This document shows positions 1-6,462 of a stretch of 7,431 bases of DNA, piece after piece. Position 1 is the first letter of the stretch. Every line of letters starts with the position of its first letter. Source of the DNA: an uncultured bacterium (GTDB lineage: Bacteria > Methylomirabilota > Methylomirabilia > Rokubacteriales > CSP1-6); the NCBI GenBank assembly GCA_946479205.1, contig CAMLFJ010000150.1, positions 1-7,431 of the forward strand. Reading direction: 5' to 3'. Below the pieces are notes generated by a model. That model was not told the origin of the DNA. It searched no databases and saw nothing but the letters and a program-made list of their open reading frames with translations. The position numbers were made by a program, and so were the translations under genes.

Positions 1-639
1 GTGGGGCTGATCGGGCCCAACGGCGCGGGCAAGACGACGCTCTTCAACTGCATCAGCGGCGCGCTTCATCCGGACGAGGGGCGCATCCGGCTCCACGGCG
101 CCGACATCTCCCGCGCGCGGCCCGAGCGGGTCTGCCGCCTCGGCATCGCGCGCACCTGGCAGGTGGTGCGGAGCTTCGGGCGCATGACGGTGCTGGAGAA
201 CGTGATCTGCGGCGCGCTCCGGCGCACGAGCCGCGTCGGCCCCGCGCGGGCCCGCGCCCTCGAGCTGCTCGCCTTCACCGGCCTCGCGGGCAAGGAGCAC
301 GTGGTCGCGGCCGCGCTCACCCTGGCCGACAAGAAGCGGCTCGAGATCACCCGCGCGCTCGCCACGAGCCCGCGTCTGCTGCTGCTCGACGAGGCCATGT
401 CCGGTCTCACCCCGTTCGAGACCACCGCCGCGGTGGAGCTGGTGCGCCGCATCCACTCCGAGCTGGGCCTCGCCATCTGCGTGGTCGAGCACGTGATGGA
501 GGTGGTGATGCCGCTCTCGCACCGGGTGGTCGTGCTGGACCACGGCGAGAAGCTCACCGAGGGGCCGCCCGCCGAGGTCGCGCGCGACGAGCGGGTGATC
601 ACCGCCTACCTGGGAGACCGCTACCGTGGCCGCGCCTAG
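1..639 (+). CDS. livG: LivG-like branched-chain amino-acid ABC transporter ATP-binding protein (5' partial)
   Basis: This is the cytoplasmic ATPase of a Liv-type (HAAT family) importer; with a LivF partner and two permeases it would power uptake of amino acids, amides or similar small polar compounds. The visible 212 residues begin just before Walker A (GPNGAGKTT, residues 5-13). They continue with a Q-loop in RTWQ (Q54), Walker B LLLLDE (D130, E131) and an H-loop VEH (H164). LivG proteins are usually about 250 residues, so some 35 N-terminal residues, including the first strand and A-loop, lie left of the window; the GTG at base 1 is an internal valine codon, not the start. The usual LSGGQ signature is replaced by LTLADKKRLE (107-116), a variant I recall from a LivG-like subgroup. 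The 3' end overlaps livF by 14 bases. The substrate cannot be told from the ATPase. Confidence 0.93.
   Translation: MGLIGPNGAGKTTLFNCISGALHPDEGRIRLHGADISRARPERVCRLGIARTWQVVRSFGRMTVLENVICGALRRTSRVGPARARALELLAFTGLAGKEHVVAAALTLADKKRLEITRALATSPRLLLLDEAMSGLTPFETTAAVELVRRIHSELGLAICVVEHVMEVVMPLSHRVVVLDHGEKLTEGPPAEVARDERVITAYLGDRYRGRA
612..616 (+). promoter_or_regulatory. Ribosome binding site of the LivF-like gene
   Basis: GGGAG lies inside the end of the livG-like gene, nine bases before the GTG at 626. It supports that GTG as the start, although the resulting N-terminus (rich in Ala and Pro) is about 10 residues longer than in a typical LivF. The next in-frame GTG, at 689, would remove the first beta strand of the ATPase fold. 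Confidence 0.55.
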
Positions 640-1375
640 CCCGGCGCCGGCGGCGGGCGCTCCGCTTCTCTCGGTCCGGGACGCCCACGTGGCCTACCCG
701 GGCGGCGTGGTCGCGCTGCACGGCGTGTCGCTCGAGGTCCGCGCCGGCGAGGCCGTCGCGCTGGTGGGCGCCAACGGAGCCGGCAAGACCACCCTGCTCA
801 AGACGATCGCGGGCCTGCTGACGCCGCGGGCCGGCGAGATCTGGTTCGATGGCCGCCGCATCGACGCCGTGGAAGCGGCGGACCGGGTCGAGCTGGGCAT
901 CGCGCTGGTGCCCGAGGGCCGGCGGCTCTTCAGCCGCCTCTCGGTCGCCGAGAACCTGCGCCTCGGCACCTTCCGCGACCGCGACCCGAAGCGCCGCCAG
1001 GAGATGCTCGAGCGCGTCTTCGGCCTCTTCCCGGTGCTGCGCCAGCGGGTGGCCCAGCGGGCGGGCACGCTCTCCGGCGGCGAGGGCCAGATGCTCTCGA
1101 TCGCGCGCGCGCTCATGTCGCGGCCGCGCTTCCTCATGCTCGACGAGCCGAGCCTCGGCATCATGCCGCGCATCGTGGACTCGATCCTGGACGTGCTGCA
1201 GATGCTCCACCGCCAGGAGGGGCTCACCGTGCTGCTCGTCGAGCAGAACGTGCCGGCCGCCCTCGCCGCCGCCGAGCGGGGCTACGTCCTCCAGACCGGC
1301 CGGATCGTGGCCGAGGGGACCAGCCAGACCCTGCTCGACAGCGACCTGGTGCGGCGGGCCTATCTCGGAATGTAA
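626..1375 (+). CDS. livF: LivF-like branched-chain amino-acid ABC transporter ATP-binding protein
   Basis: Second ATPase of the Liv-type importer, expected to pair with the LivG-like protein under the permease dimer at the inner face of the membrane. The 249 residues show Walker A GANGAGKTT (48-56), the LivF-typical PEGRRLF segment (96-102) in the Q-loop region, and a signature LSGGEGQ (149-155) where LSGGEQQ is usual. Walker B follows with D173 and E174, then VEQN (205-208), where LivF proteins normally carry Gln instead of the switch His. This protein keeps an intact signature while its LivG partner does not, so at least one composite ATP site is canonical. The GTG start is set by the ribosome binding site and by a 14-base overlap with the preceding gene, which implies translational coupling. 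No further plus-strand gene follows, so this is the last gene of the cassette. Confidence 0.94.
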   Translation: MAAPSPAPAAGAPLLSVRDAHVAYPGGVVALHGVSLEVRAGEAVALVGANGAGKTTLLKTIAGLLTPRAGEIWFDGRRIDAVEAADRVELGIALVPEGRRLFSRLSVAENLRLGTFRDRDPKRRQEMLERVFGLFPVLRQRVAQRAGTLSGGEGQMLSIARALMSRPRFLMLDEPSLGIMPRIVDSILDVLQMLHRQEGLTVLLVEQNVPAALAAAERGYVLQTGRIVAEGTSQTLLDSDLVRRAYLGM

Positions 1376-1390
1376 AAGGGGGGATGTGAG
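1376..1390. other. Convergent junction of the two cassettes
   Basis: Only 15 bases separate the TAA of the LivF-like gene from the TAG of hyuA on the other strand. The gap (AAAGGGGGGATGTGA plus one base of context) holds no stem-loop with a U tract on either strand. Transcripts from each side must either end by a factor-dependent mechanism or run into the opposing gene. Confidence 0.8.
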
Positions 1391-3493
1391 CTAGCGCGGC
1401 GACGGACGGAGGACCAGGTTGGCGTGCTCGTCCACCGCGGCCGTCCAGCCCGGGTGCACCAGGGTGCTGGCGTCGGGCTCCTCGATGATCGCGGGTCCGT
1501 CGATCACGTTGCCGCGCAGGAGCTTGCCGCGATCGAACACGCCGGTCGGGCGGAAGCCCCCCGCCTCCGCGAACCAGATGTCCCGACGACCCTTCAGGGC
1601 CGGCGCGGCGTCGGTCCCTCCTTCGGGTAACGGGGCGCGCCGGGGCTTCGGGGTCACGCCCACCGCGGCGAGCCGGACGTTCACCAGCTCGACCGGATCC
1701 TCGGACGCGGCGTACCCGTAGGCCCGCTCGTGCATCGCGTCGAACTGCTCGCGCAGCCGGGCCATGTCGGCGGCCGACAGCGGGCCGGGCGGGACGGGCA
1801 CCGGCAGCTCGAACGACTGGCCGTGGTAGCGGAGGTCGACGCTCCGCAGCATCTGCCGGTCGGCCGCGGGCACGCCGTCGCGCGTCAGGCGCGCCTCGCC
1901 TTCCCGGAAGAAGTCGGCGAAGAGGGCCTCCAGCGCCGCGGGCGCGAGCCCGTCCAGGCGGAGCCGGCGCGTGGCGACGAACTCGTGACGGATGTCGGTC
2001 ACGAGCATGCCCACCGCGGAGGCGATGCCCGGGCTCGGCGGCACGAGCACGGTGGGGATGCCGAGCTCGCGGGCCAGCGCGTTGGCGTGCAGCGGCCCGG
2101 CGCCGCCGAAGGCCACCAGCACGAAGTCGCGCGGATCGTAGCCGCGCTGCACCGAGACCAGGCGCATGGCGCCGATCATGTGGGCGTTGGCGATCTCGAC
2201 GATGCCGCTGGCCGCGGCGAGCGGGTCGAGGCCGAGGGGCGCGGCCACCCGCAGGGCGATGGCGCGGCGGGCCGCGTCGGCGTCGAGCGTCATCTCGCCC
2301 CCCAGGAAGAACGACGGGTCGAGCCGGCCCAGGACCAGGTTCGCGTCCGTGATGGTCGGGGTCGCGCCGCCCAGGCCGTAGCACGCCGGCCCCGGCCGGG
2401 CCCCCGCGCTGCGCGGGCCGACGCGGAGCGCGCCGCCCGCGTCGATCCAGGCCTCGCTGCCCCCGCCCGCGCCCACCTCCACCAGGTCGATGACCGGGGT
2501 CCGCACCGGATAGCCGCCGCCACGCCCCTCGCCGAGCGGCGTCACCGCCTGCGCGCCCACCTCCATCTCGGTGGACAGCCGGAGGCGCCCGTCCTGGATG
2601 AGACCGACCTTGGCGGTGGTGCCGCCCATGTCGAAGGACAGGACGTTGGGATAACGGTACGGCGCGGCCACCGCCCCCGCCGCGATAACTCCCGCGGCCG
2701 GGCCGGACTCGACCATGTAGACGGGCCGCTCCTTCGCCGACGCGGCGGTCATGACCCCGCCGTTCGATTGCATCACGTAGAACGGCGCGGTCGCGCCGAG
2801 CGCGGCGAGGCGCGACTCGAGCGCGTCCAGGTAGCGCGAGACGATCGGCATGACCGCCGCGTTCACCGCGGCGGTGCTCCCGCGCAGGTACTCGCGGAAC
2901 TCCGGGCACACTTCCGAGGAGACGGAGAGCCAGGTCCCAGGCATCTCCTCGCGCACCACCGCGGCGGCGGCCCGCTCGTGCGCCGGGTTCAGATACGAAT
3001 GCAGGAAGCAGATCACCACCGCCTCGACCCCTTCCGCCCGCAGGCGACGCACCGCCAAGCGCACCTCGCCGAGGGCGAGCGGCTCCAGCACCGCGCCCTC
3101 GGCGTCGAGCCGCTCGCCGACCTCGAGGCAGAAGCGTCTGGGCACCAGGGGCGCCGGCTTCTGGAGATGCACGTCGTAGAGGCGGGAGCGGATCTGGCGG
3201 CCGATCTCGAGGATGTCGCGGAAGCCCCGGGTCACGAGCATGCCCACCCGCGCGGTCTTGCCCTCGATGATGGCGTTGGTCGCCACGGTGGTGGCGTGGA
3301 CGACCGCGGCCACGTCGCGGCCCTCGGCCCCGCATTCCGCGAGCCCGCGCTCCAGCGCTCCCATGAAGCCCTTGGCCGGATCCTCCGGGGTGGTGAGCAC
3401 CTTGACCACCCGCACGCGGCCCGTGTCGGCCTCCACGAGCGCCGCGTCGGTGAAGGTGCCGCCAATATCGATGCCCACGCGCCACCGGGTCAT
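1391..3493 (-). CDS. hyuA: Hydantoinase/oxoprolinase family protein, subunit A (HyuA)
   Basis: ATP-binding subunit of the hydantoinase/5-oxoprolinase/acetone carboxylase superfamily. With HyuB it would phosphorylate and open a cyclic amide such as a hydantoin or 5-oxoproline, or carboxylate a ketone. The 700 residues are normal full length. The N-terminal Hydant_A_N domain starts with the phosphate-binding motif GIDIGGTFTD (7-16), followed by HATTVATNAIIEGKTA (66-81) and RGFRDILEIGRQ (89-100). The catalytic ASKHA-fold domain has SFDMGGTTAKVGL (286-298) and the family hallmark QRGYDPRDFVLVAFGGAGPLHA region (449-470). The C-terminal domain runs from about 505 to the end. The start is fixed by the phosphate motif six residues in, by a GGAGA ribosome binding site and by the ATGA overlap with hyuB. 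The DPRDF/FGGAGPLHA style favours the hydantoinase/oxoprolinase branch over acetone carboxylase. The exact substrate cannot be read from sequence. Confidence 0.94.
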   Translation of the reverse strand: MTRWRVGIDIGGTFTDAALVEADTGRVRVVKVLTTPEDPAKGFMGALERGLAECGAEGRDVAAVVHATTVATNAIIEGKTARVGMLVTRGFRDILEIGRQIRSRLYDVHLQKPAPLVPRRFCLEVGERLDAEGAVLEPLALGEVRLAVRRLRAEGVEAVVICFLHSYLNPAHERAAAAVVREEMPGTWLSVSSEVCPEFREYLRGSTAAVNAAVMPIVSRYLDALESRLAALGATAPFYVMQSNGGVMTAASAKERPVYMVESGPAAGVIAAGAVAAPYRYPNVLSFDMGGTTAKVGLIQDGRLRLSTEMEVGAQAVTPLGEGRGGGYPVRTPVIDLVEVGAGGGSEAWIDAGGALRVGPRSAGARPGPACYGLGGATPTITDANLVLGRLDPSFFLGGEMTLDADAARRAIALRVAAPLGLDPLAAASGIVEIANAHMIGAMRLVSVQRGYDPRDFVLVAFGGAGPLHANALARELGIPTVLVPPSPGIASAVGMLVTDIRHEFVATRRLRLDGLAPAALEALFADFFREGEARLTRDGVPAADRQMLRSVDLRYHGQSFELPVPVPPGPLSAADMARLREQFDAMHERAYGYAASEDPVELVNVRLAAVGVTPKPRRAPLPEGGTDAAPALKGRRDIWFAEAGGFRPTGVFDRGKLLRGNVIDGPAIIEEPDASTLVHPGWTAAVDEHANLVLRPSPR

Positions 3494-3505
3494 CGGACCA
3501 TCTCC
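3490..3505 (-). promoter_or_regulatory. ATGA stop/start overlap and ribosome binding site coupling hyuB to hyuA
   Basis: The TGA of hyuB (3492-3490) and the ATG of hyuA (3493-3491) share bases as ATGA. A GGAGA sits at 3505-3501 inside the last hyuB codons, seven bases before the ATG. The arrangement indicates coupled translation of two subunits needed in fixed ratio. Confidence 0.85.
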
Positions 3506-5244
3506 GCGCGCGCCGCCGCCGTGGCAGCGGGGTCGAGCGCCTGGGTCGCGTGATCCACGACCACCCCATAGACCGCGCGGGCGCGCTCCGGGGAGATCTT
3601 GCCCTGGGCCACGTCGGCGGCCACTCTCGCCGCATCGCGCTCGATCGCGGCCTCGGTCCCGCCGCCGCCCGGGGTCTGCACGCTCACCACGTCGCCGGCC
3701 GCGAGCTGGAAGGTGATCTTGGAGGGCAGCTCGCGCGCCGCCGCGGTCTCGGGGTTGAGGATGTACTTCGCGGGCCGCGCGGCCCCGCCGCCGAAGAGCC
3801 CCCACGGCGCGTAGCGCGCCTTGTCGGAGAGGATCGAGAAGCTCGGCTCGTGGCCGGGGAAGGCGTAGTCGCGCCGCACGCCGAGGCCGCCCCGGTGCCG
3901 CCCGCCGCCCTCCGAGTTCTCGATGAGGGCGTAGCGCAGGATGCGCACCGGGTAGTTGGCCTCGGTCTCCTCGATCGGCGCGTTCTCGGTGTTCTGGAAG
4001 TGCGCCTGCACCGCGTCCATGCCGTCGGTGGTCAGGGTGGCCCCGTAGCCGCCCGCGATGGTCTCGTAGTACGTGAAGTACTCGCCGGTGCCCGGGTTCA
4101 TGCCCCCGAACGCGATGTTGCACACGCAGCCCTTCGTGCCCGCGACCACGCGGTCGGGCAGCGCGCCGGCCAGCGCCTTGAACAGGAGGTCGCAGAGCTG
4201 CATGGCGATCTCCCAGCCCGCGGCCACCGCGGCGGGATGCTGCGCGTGCACCACCGAGCCGGGCCGGCTCCGGATGTCGATCAGGCGGTAGAAGCCGTCG
4301 TTGACCGGGATGTCCGGGTCGATCAGGCACTTGAGCACGTACACCACCCCGGAGTAGGTCTGCGACGACGTCGCGTTGGTCGGCGACTTGCGCTGGTCGT
4401 CGCAGCCGGTGAGATCGACGGACACGCGGCCCTGCTCGATCGTCACGATCGCCGCGAGCTTGACCGGCTGGTCGGTGATTCCGTCGCCGTCCATGAGCAT
4501 GTCCGCTGCGAAGCGGCCGTCCGGGAACTCCGCGAAGGCCGCCCGCGTCCGCCGCTCGGTGTACCGGAGGAGCTCCTCGAGGTACTGGGTCAACGTGGCC
4601 CCGCCGTGCTGCGCGGCGAGGGCTTCGATCCGCTGCGCCCCCAGACGGTTCGCGGCGGTCTGGGCGCGGAAGTCGCCGGAGATCTCGCGGGTGCCGCGGA
4701 AGTTCGACCGGATCATCGCGAAGAGGTCGCGGTCGATCCGGCCGTCCTTCACGAACCGGACCGGCGGGATGACCAGCCCTTCCTGGTAGATCTCGCTCGA
4801 CACCCCGATGCTGCCCGGGGCGCCGCCCCCCACGTCCACGTGGTGGGCGATGTTCGCCACGTAGCCGAAGAGGATGCCCTCGTGGAACACCGGGGTGATG
4901 AGCGTGATGTCGTTCAGGTGCACCCCGCCCAGGTAGGGGTCGTTGATGAGGATGCCGTCGCCCGGAGCGAGGCGCTCGGCCCCGTAGCTGGCGATGGCCC
5001 GGGGCACGATGTGGGCGAGCGAGCCCAGGTGCGAGGGCTGGGCGAAGGCCTGGGCGATGGTCCGCAGGTCCCGGTCGAAGAACGCGCACGAGAAGTCGCC
5101 GCGGGTCTTGATGTTGGTCGAGTAGGCGGCGCGGCGGAGCGTCGCCCCCATCTCCTCGGTGATCGCGAGGAGCGCGTTGCGGATGACCTCGAAGCGAACC
5201 GGATCGACGTCGGACGCGAGGGCGCGGGTCGGCGGAGTCGTCAT
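3490..5244 (-). CDS. hyuB: Hydantoinase/oxoprolinase family protein, subunit B (HyuB)
   Basis: Partner of HyuA; the B subunit carries the hydrolytic (or carboxylation) part of the reaction on the phosphorylated substrate. It is a cytoplasmic protein of 584 residues, within or slightly above the usual range. The Hydantoinase_B domain begins near DPVRFEVIRNAL (14-25). It shows the conserved blocks GDFSCAFFD (49-57), NDPYLGGVHLND (101-112), NIAHHVDVGG (131-140) and TPGGGG (525-530). His109, Asp112, His134, His135 and Asp137 fall in the blocks that supply metal ligands in this superfamily. After TPGGGG the usual YGDP-like stretch is replaced by TEAA. The ATG at 5244 is chosen because the conserved N-terminus starts about 13 residues later; no good ribosome binding site is visible in front of it. 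The gene order is B then A, coupled by ATGA, 18 bases after an uncharacterised gene. Confidence 0.94.
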   Translation of the reverse strand: MTTPPTRALASDVDPVRFEVIRNALLAITEEMGATLRRAAYSTNIKTRGDFSCAFFDRDLRTIAQAFAQPSHLGSLAHIVPRAIASYGAERLAPGDGILINDPYLGGVHLNDITLITPVFHEGILFGYVANIAHHVDVGGGAPGSIGVSSEIYQEGLVIPPVRFVKDGRIDRDLFAMIRSNFRGTREISGDFRAQTAANRLGAQRIEALAAQHGGATLTQYLEELLRYTERRTRAAFAEFPDGRFAADMLMDGDGITDQPVKLAAIVTIEQGRVSVDLTGCDDQRKSPTNATSSQTYSGVVYVLKCLIDPDIPVNDGFYRLIDIRSRPGSVVHAQHPAAVAAGWEIAMQLCDLLFKALAGALPDRVVAGTKGCVCNIAFGGMNPGTGEYFTYYETIAGGYGATLTTDGMDAVQAHFQNTENAPIEETEANYPVRILRYALIENSEGGGRHRGGLGVRRDYAFPGHEPSFSILSDKARYAPWGLFGGGAARPAKYILNPETAAARELPSKITFQLAAGDVVSVQTPGGGGTEAAIERDAARVAADVAQGKISPERARAVYGVVVDHATQALDPAATAAARAEMVR

Positions 5245-5262
5245 GGCCCGGTCATGGTACCG
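5241..5262 (-). other. Short gap before hyuB with a possible four-codon minicistron
   Basis: The 18 bases between the uncharacterised gene's TAG and the hyuB ATG contain a second, out-of-frame ATG at 5255-5253. It reads M-T-G-P and stops at TGA (5243-5241), which overlaps the hyuB ATG as ATGA. No ribosome binding site of normal strength precedes either ATG; a G-rich GGCGGGCGGG lies further upstream in the end of the preceding gene (5275-5266). Chance is a sufficient explanation for the minicistron. Translation of hyuB probably depends on ribosomes finishing the upstream gene. Confidence 0.3.
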
Positions 5263-6444
5263 CTACCCGCCCGCCGGCGGCGCCGCGATCTCGCGCGTGA
5301 CCCGGCACGGCGGGTAGCCCCACGACGGGCAGTAGACGTGCTGGGGGATCGGGAGGTCGGCGCCGGCCACGATCAGCGTGAGATCGTCGGGCTCGCGCAC
5401 CGCCGGGATCGAGCCGCTCTCCGCGGCGGCGGTCACCGCCCACTCGGGCCAGTCGGTCGCCCGCACGGTGGCGTGGATCCACGAGCCGCGCCACACCTCC
5501 GCAGAGACCCGGCCGCTGGTATACAGCTCGCGGCGCACGTCCGCGCGGGTGCGCCCTTCCCCCGCGAGCCGCCGCGCGGTGAAGGGCGAGAGGATCACCG
5601 CCGCCTTGCCGCTGTGCAGGATGCCGAACAGCGAGGCGGCCGAGCCGATCACGCTGGCCAGCTCGCCGAGGCCGCCGGTGACGTTGATCACGGTCTCGGC
5701 CCGCAGCACCGTGACCGTGCTCTGCTCGGGGCGGTAGCCCAGCTCCACGTGCAGCGACGGCCACGGCGTGTCCTCCCGCTCGGCCAGGCAGAGGCTGTAG
5801 CGCGCGGGCTGGCCGAGGCCCGCGAACGACACCGCGCCCGGCCATCCGCCGCCCAGGTTGGTCATCACGAGGCGCACCGCGCGGCCGATGGTGGCGTTGG
5901 CCGGCCAGCCCGGGCCGAGCGCGCCCCACCCCGCGTTGATGCCGAGCCGCCTGGCCGCCGGCCCGTTCACGATCAGGAGCGGCGCCACGTTCTCGTCGGT
6001 GGTCTGCACGCCGCGCAGGTTGAAGGCGGGGTCGAGGATGGCCTGCACCGCGGCCAGCACCACCGGGAAGTATTCCGGCCGGCAGCCGGCCATCACCGCG
6101 TTGGCCGCCACCCTCTCGACGGTGGCGACGCCGCCGAGCGGCTCCATCTCGCCGAGCGAGACGTGGCGCTCGAGCGGGCTCTGCGCGAGCGTCTCCTCCA
6201 CGCGGCCCAGGGTGGGCGGCACGATCGGCAGCCCGTCGGTCCAGCCGCGGAGCCGGTACAGGCGATTGACCTCGGCGGTGGGGTCGGCGCCGCGGATCAG
6301 CTCCACGCGCTGGCGCGGGAACTCGCCGGCCAGCGGCGTCCGCGCGAGCAGCCCCTTCTCCTCGGCGCGCACGCGCAGGGTGTCGTCGATCCATTCGCCC
6401 GAGGCGCGCTGGCCCGCCGGCAGCAGCACCCAGAGCGAGTCCAC
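5263..6444 (-). CDS. Uncharacterised protein of an AGCRPEY-motif family (complete homologue)
   Basis: I cannot assign a function. The 393-residue protein shows no signal peptide and no convincing membrane segment, so it is probably cytoplasmic. In order it has a poorly conserved N-terminus (1-46), ELIRGADPTAEVNRLYRLRGWTD then GLPIVPPT (48-78), ATVERVAANAVMAGCRPEY (107-125), IVNGP (158-162), NATIGR (183-188), INVTGG (253-258), ILSP (284-287) and a Cys-rich end CPSWGYPPC (372-380). Cys121 in AGCRPEY is the only cysteine also present in the neighbouring homologue, so it is the best candidate for a functional thiol. From memory, similar GWTDGLPIVPPT/AGCRPEY proteins occur beside or fused to UGSC-type (seleno)proteins; no UGSC motif is present here. 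The start is a GTG, in the same frame as the upstream gene and 15 bases after its TAG, with only a weak AGGG (6461-6458) before it. The gene lies 18 bases before hyuB. Confidence 0.85.
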   Translation of the reverse strand: MDSLWVLLPAGQRASGEWIDDTLRVRAEEKGLLARTPLAGEFPRQRVELIRGADPTAEVNRLYRLRGWTDGLPIVPPTLGRVEETLAQSPLERHVSLGEMEPLGGVATVERVAANAVMAGCRPEYFPVVLAAVQAILDPAFNLRGVQTTDENVAPLLIVNGPAARRLGINAGWGALGPGWPANATIGRAVRLVMTNLGGGWPGAVSFAGLGQPARYSLCLAEREDTPWPSLHVELGYRPEQSTVTVLRAETVINVTGGLGELASVIGSAASLFGILHSGKAAVILSPFTARRLAGEGRTRADVRRELYTSGRVSAEVWRGSWIHATVRATDWPEWAVTAAAESGSIPAVREPDDLTLIVAGADLPIPQHVYCPSWGYPPCRVTREIAAPPAGG

Positions 6445-6462
6445 GCGGACGCGTGCGCCCTA
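6445..6462 (-). other. In-frame TAG and five-codon spacer between the two homologous genes
   Basis: The stop codon TAG (6462-6460) of the upstream homologue is followed by GGC GCA CGC GTC CGC and then the GTG start of the next gene, all in one frame. Reading through the single TAG would give one continuous two-domain protein. There is no strong ribosome binding site for the second gene. Confidence 0.8.

Noticed and set aside
599..1227. Minus-strand open frames opposite the LivF-like gene.
   Set aside because: Shadow frames of a strongly supported ABC ATPase with no protein motif of their own.
1390..1395. GCTAGC palindrome at the end of hyuA as an operator or terminator.
   Set aside because: Six bases only, overlapping the hyuA stop codon, no loop and no U tract; expected by chance.
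1730..3553. A long 607-codon plus-strand open frame antisense to hyuA.
   Set aside because: His/Arg/Ala-rich sequence with no recognisable motif, explained by strong G/C third-position bias of hyuA on the other strand.
1224..3635. An 803-codon minus-strand open frame overlapping hyuA and the livF-like gene.
   Set aside because: Arg-rich low-complexity translation in a shifted frame of hyuA; no family motif.
1391..5089. A single 1232-codon open frame on the minus strand spanning hyuB and hyuA.
   Set aside because: Its first part is hyuB read in the wrong frame, giving Arg/Pro/Gly-rich nonsense; only the part from the ATG at 3493 matches a protein family (HyuA).
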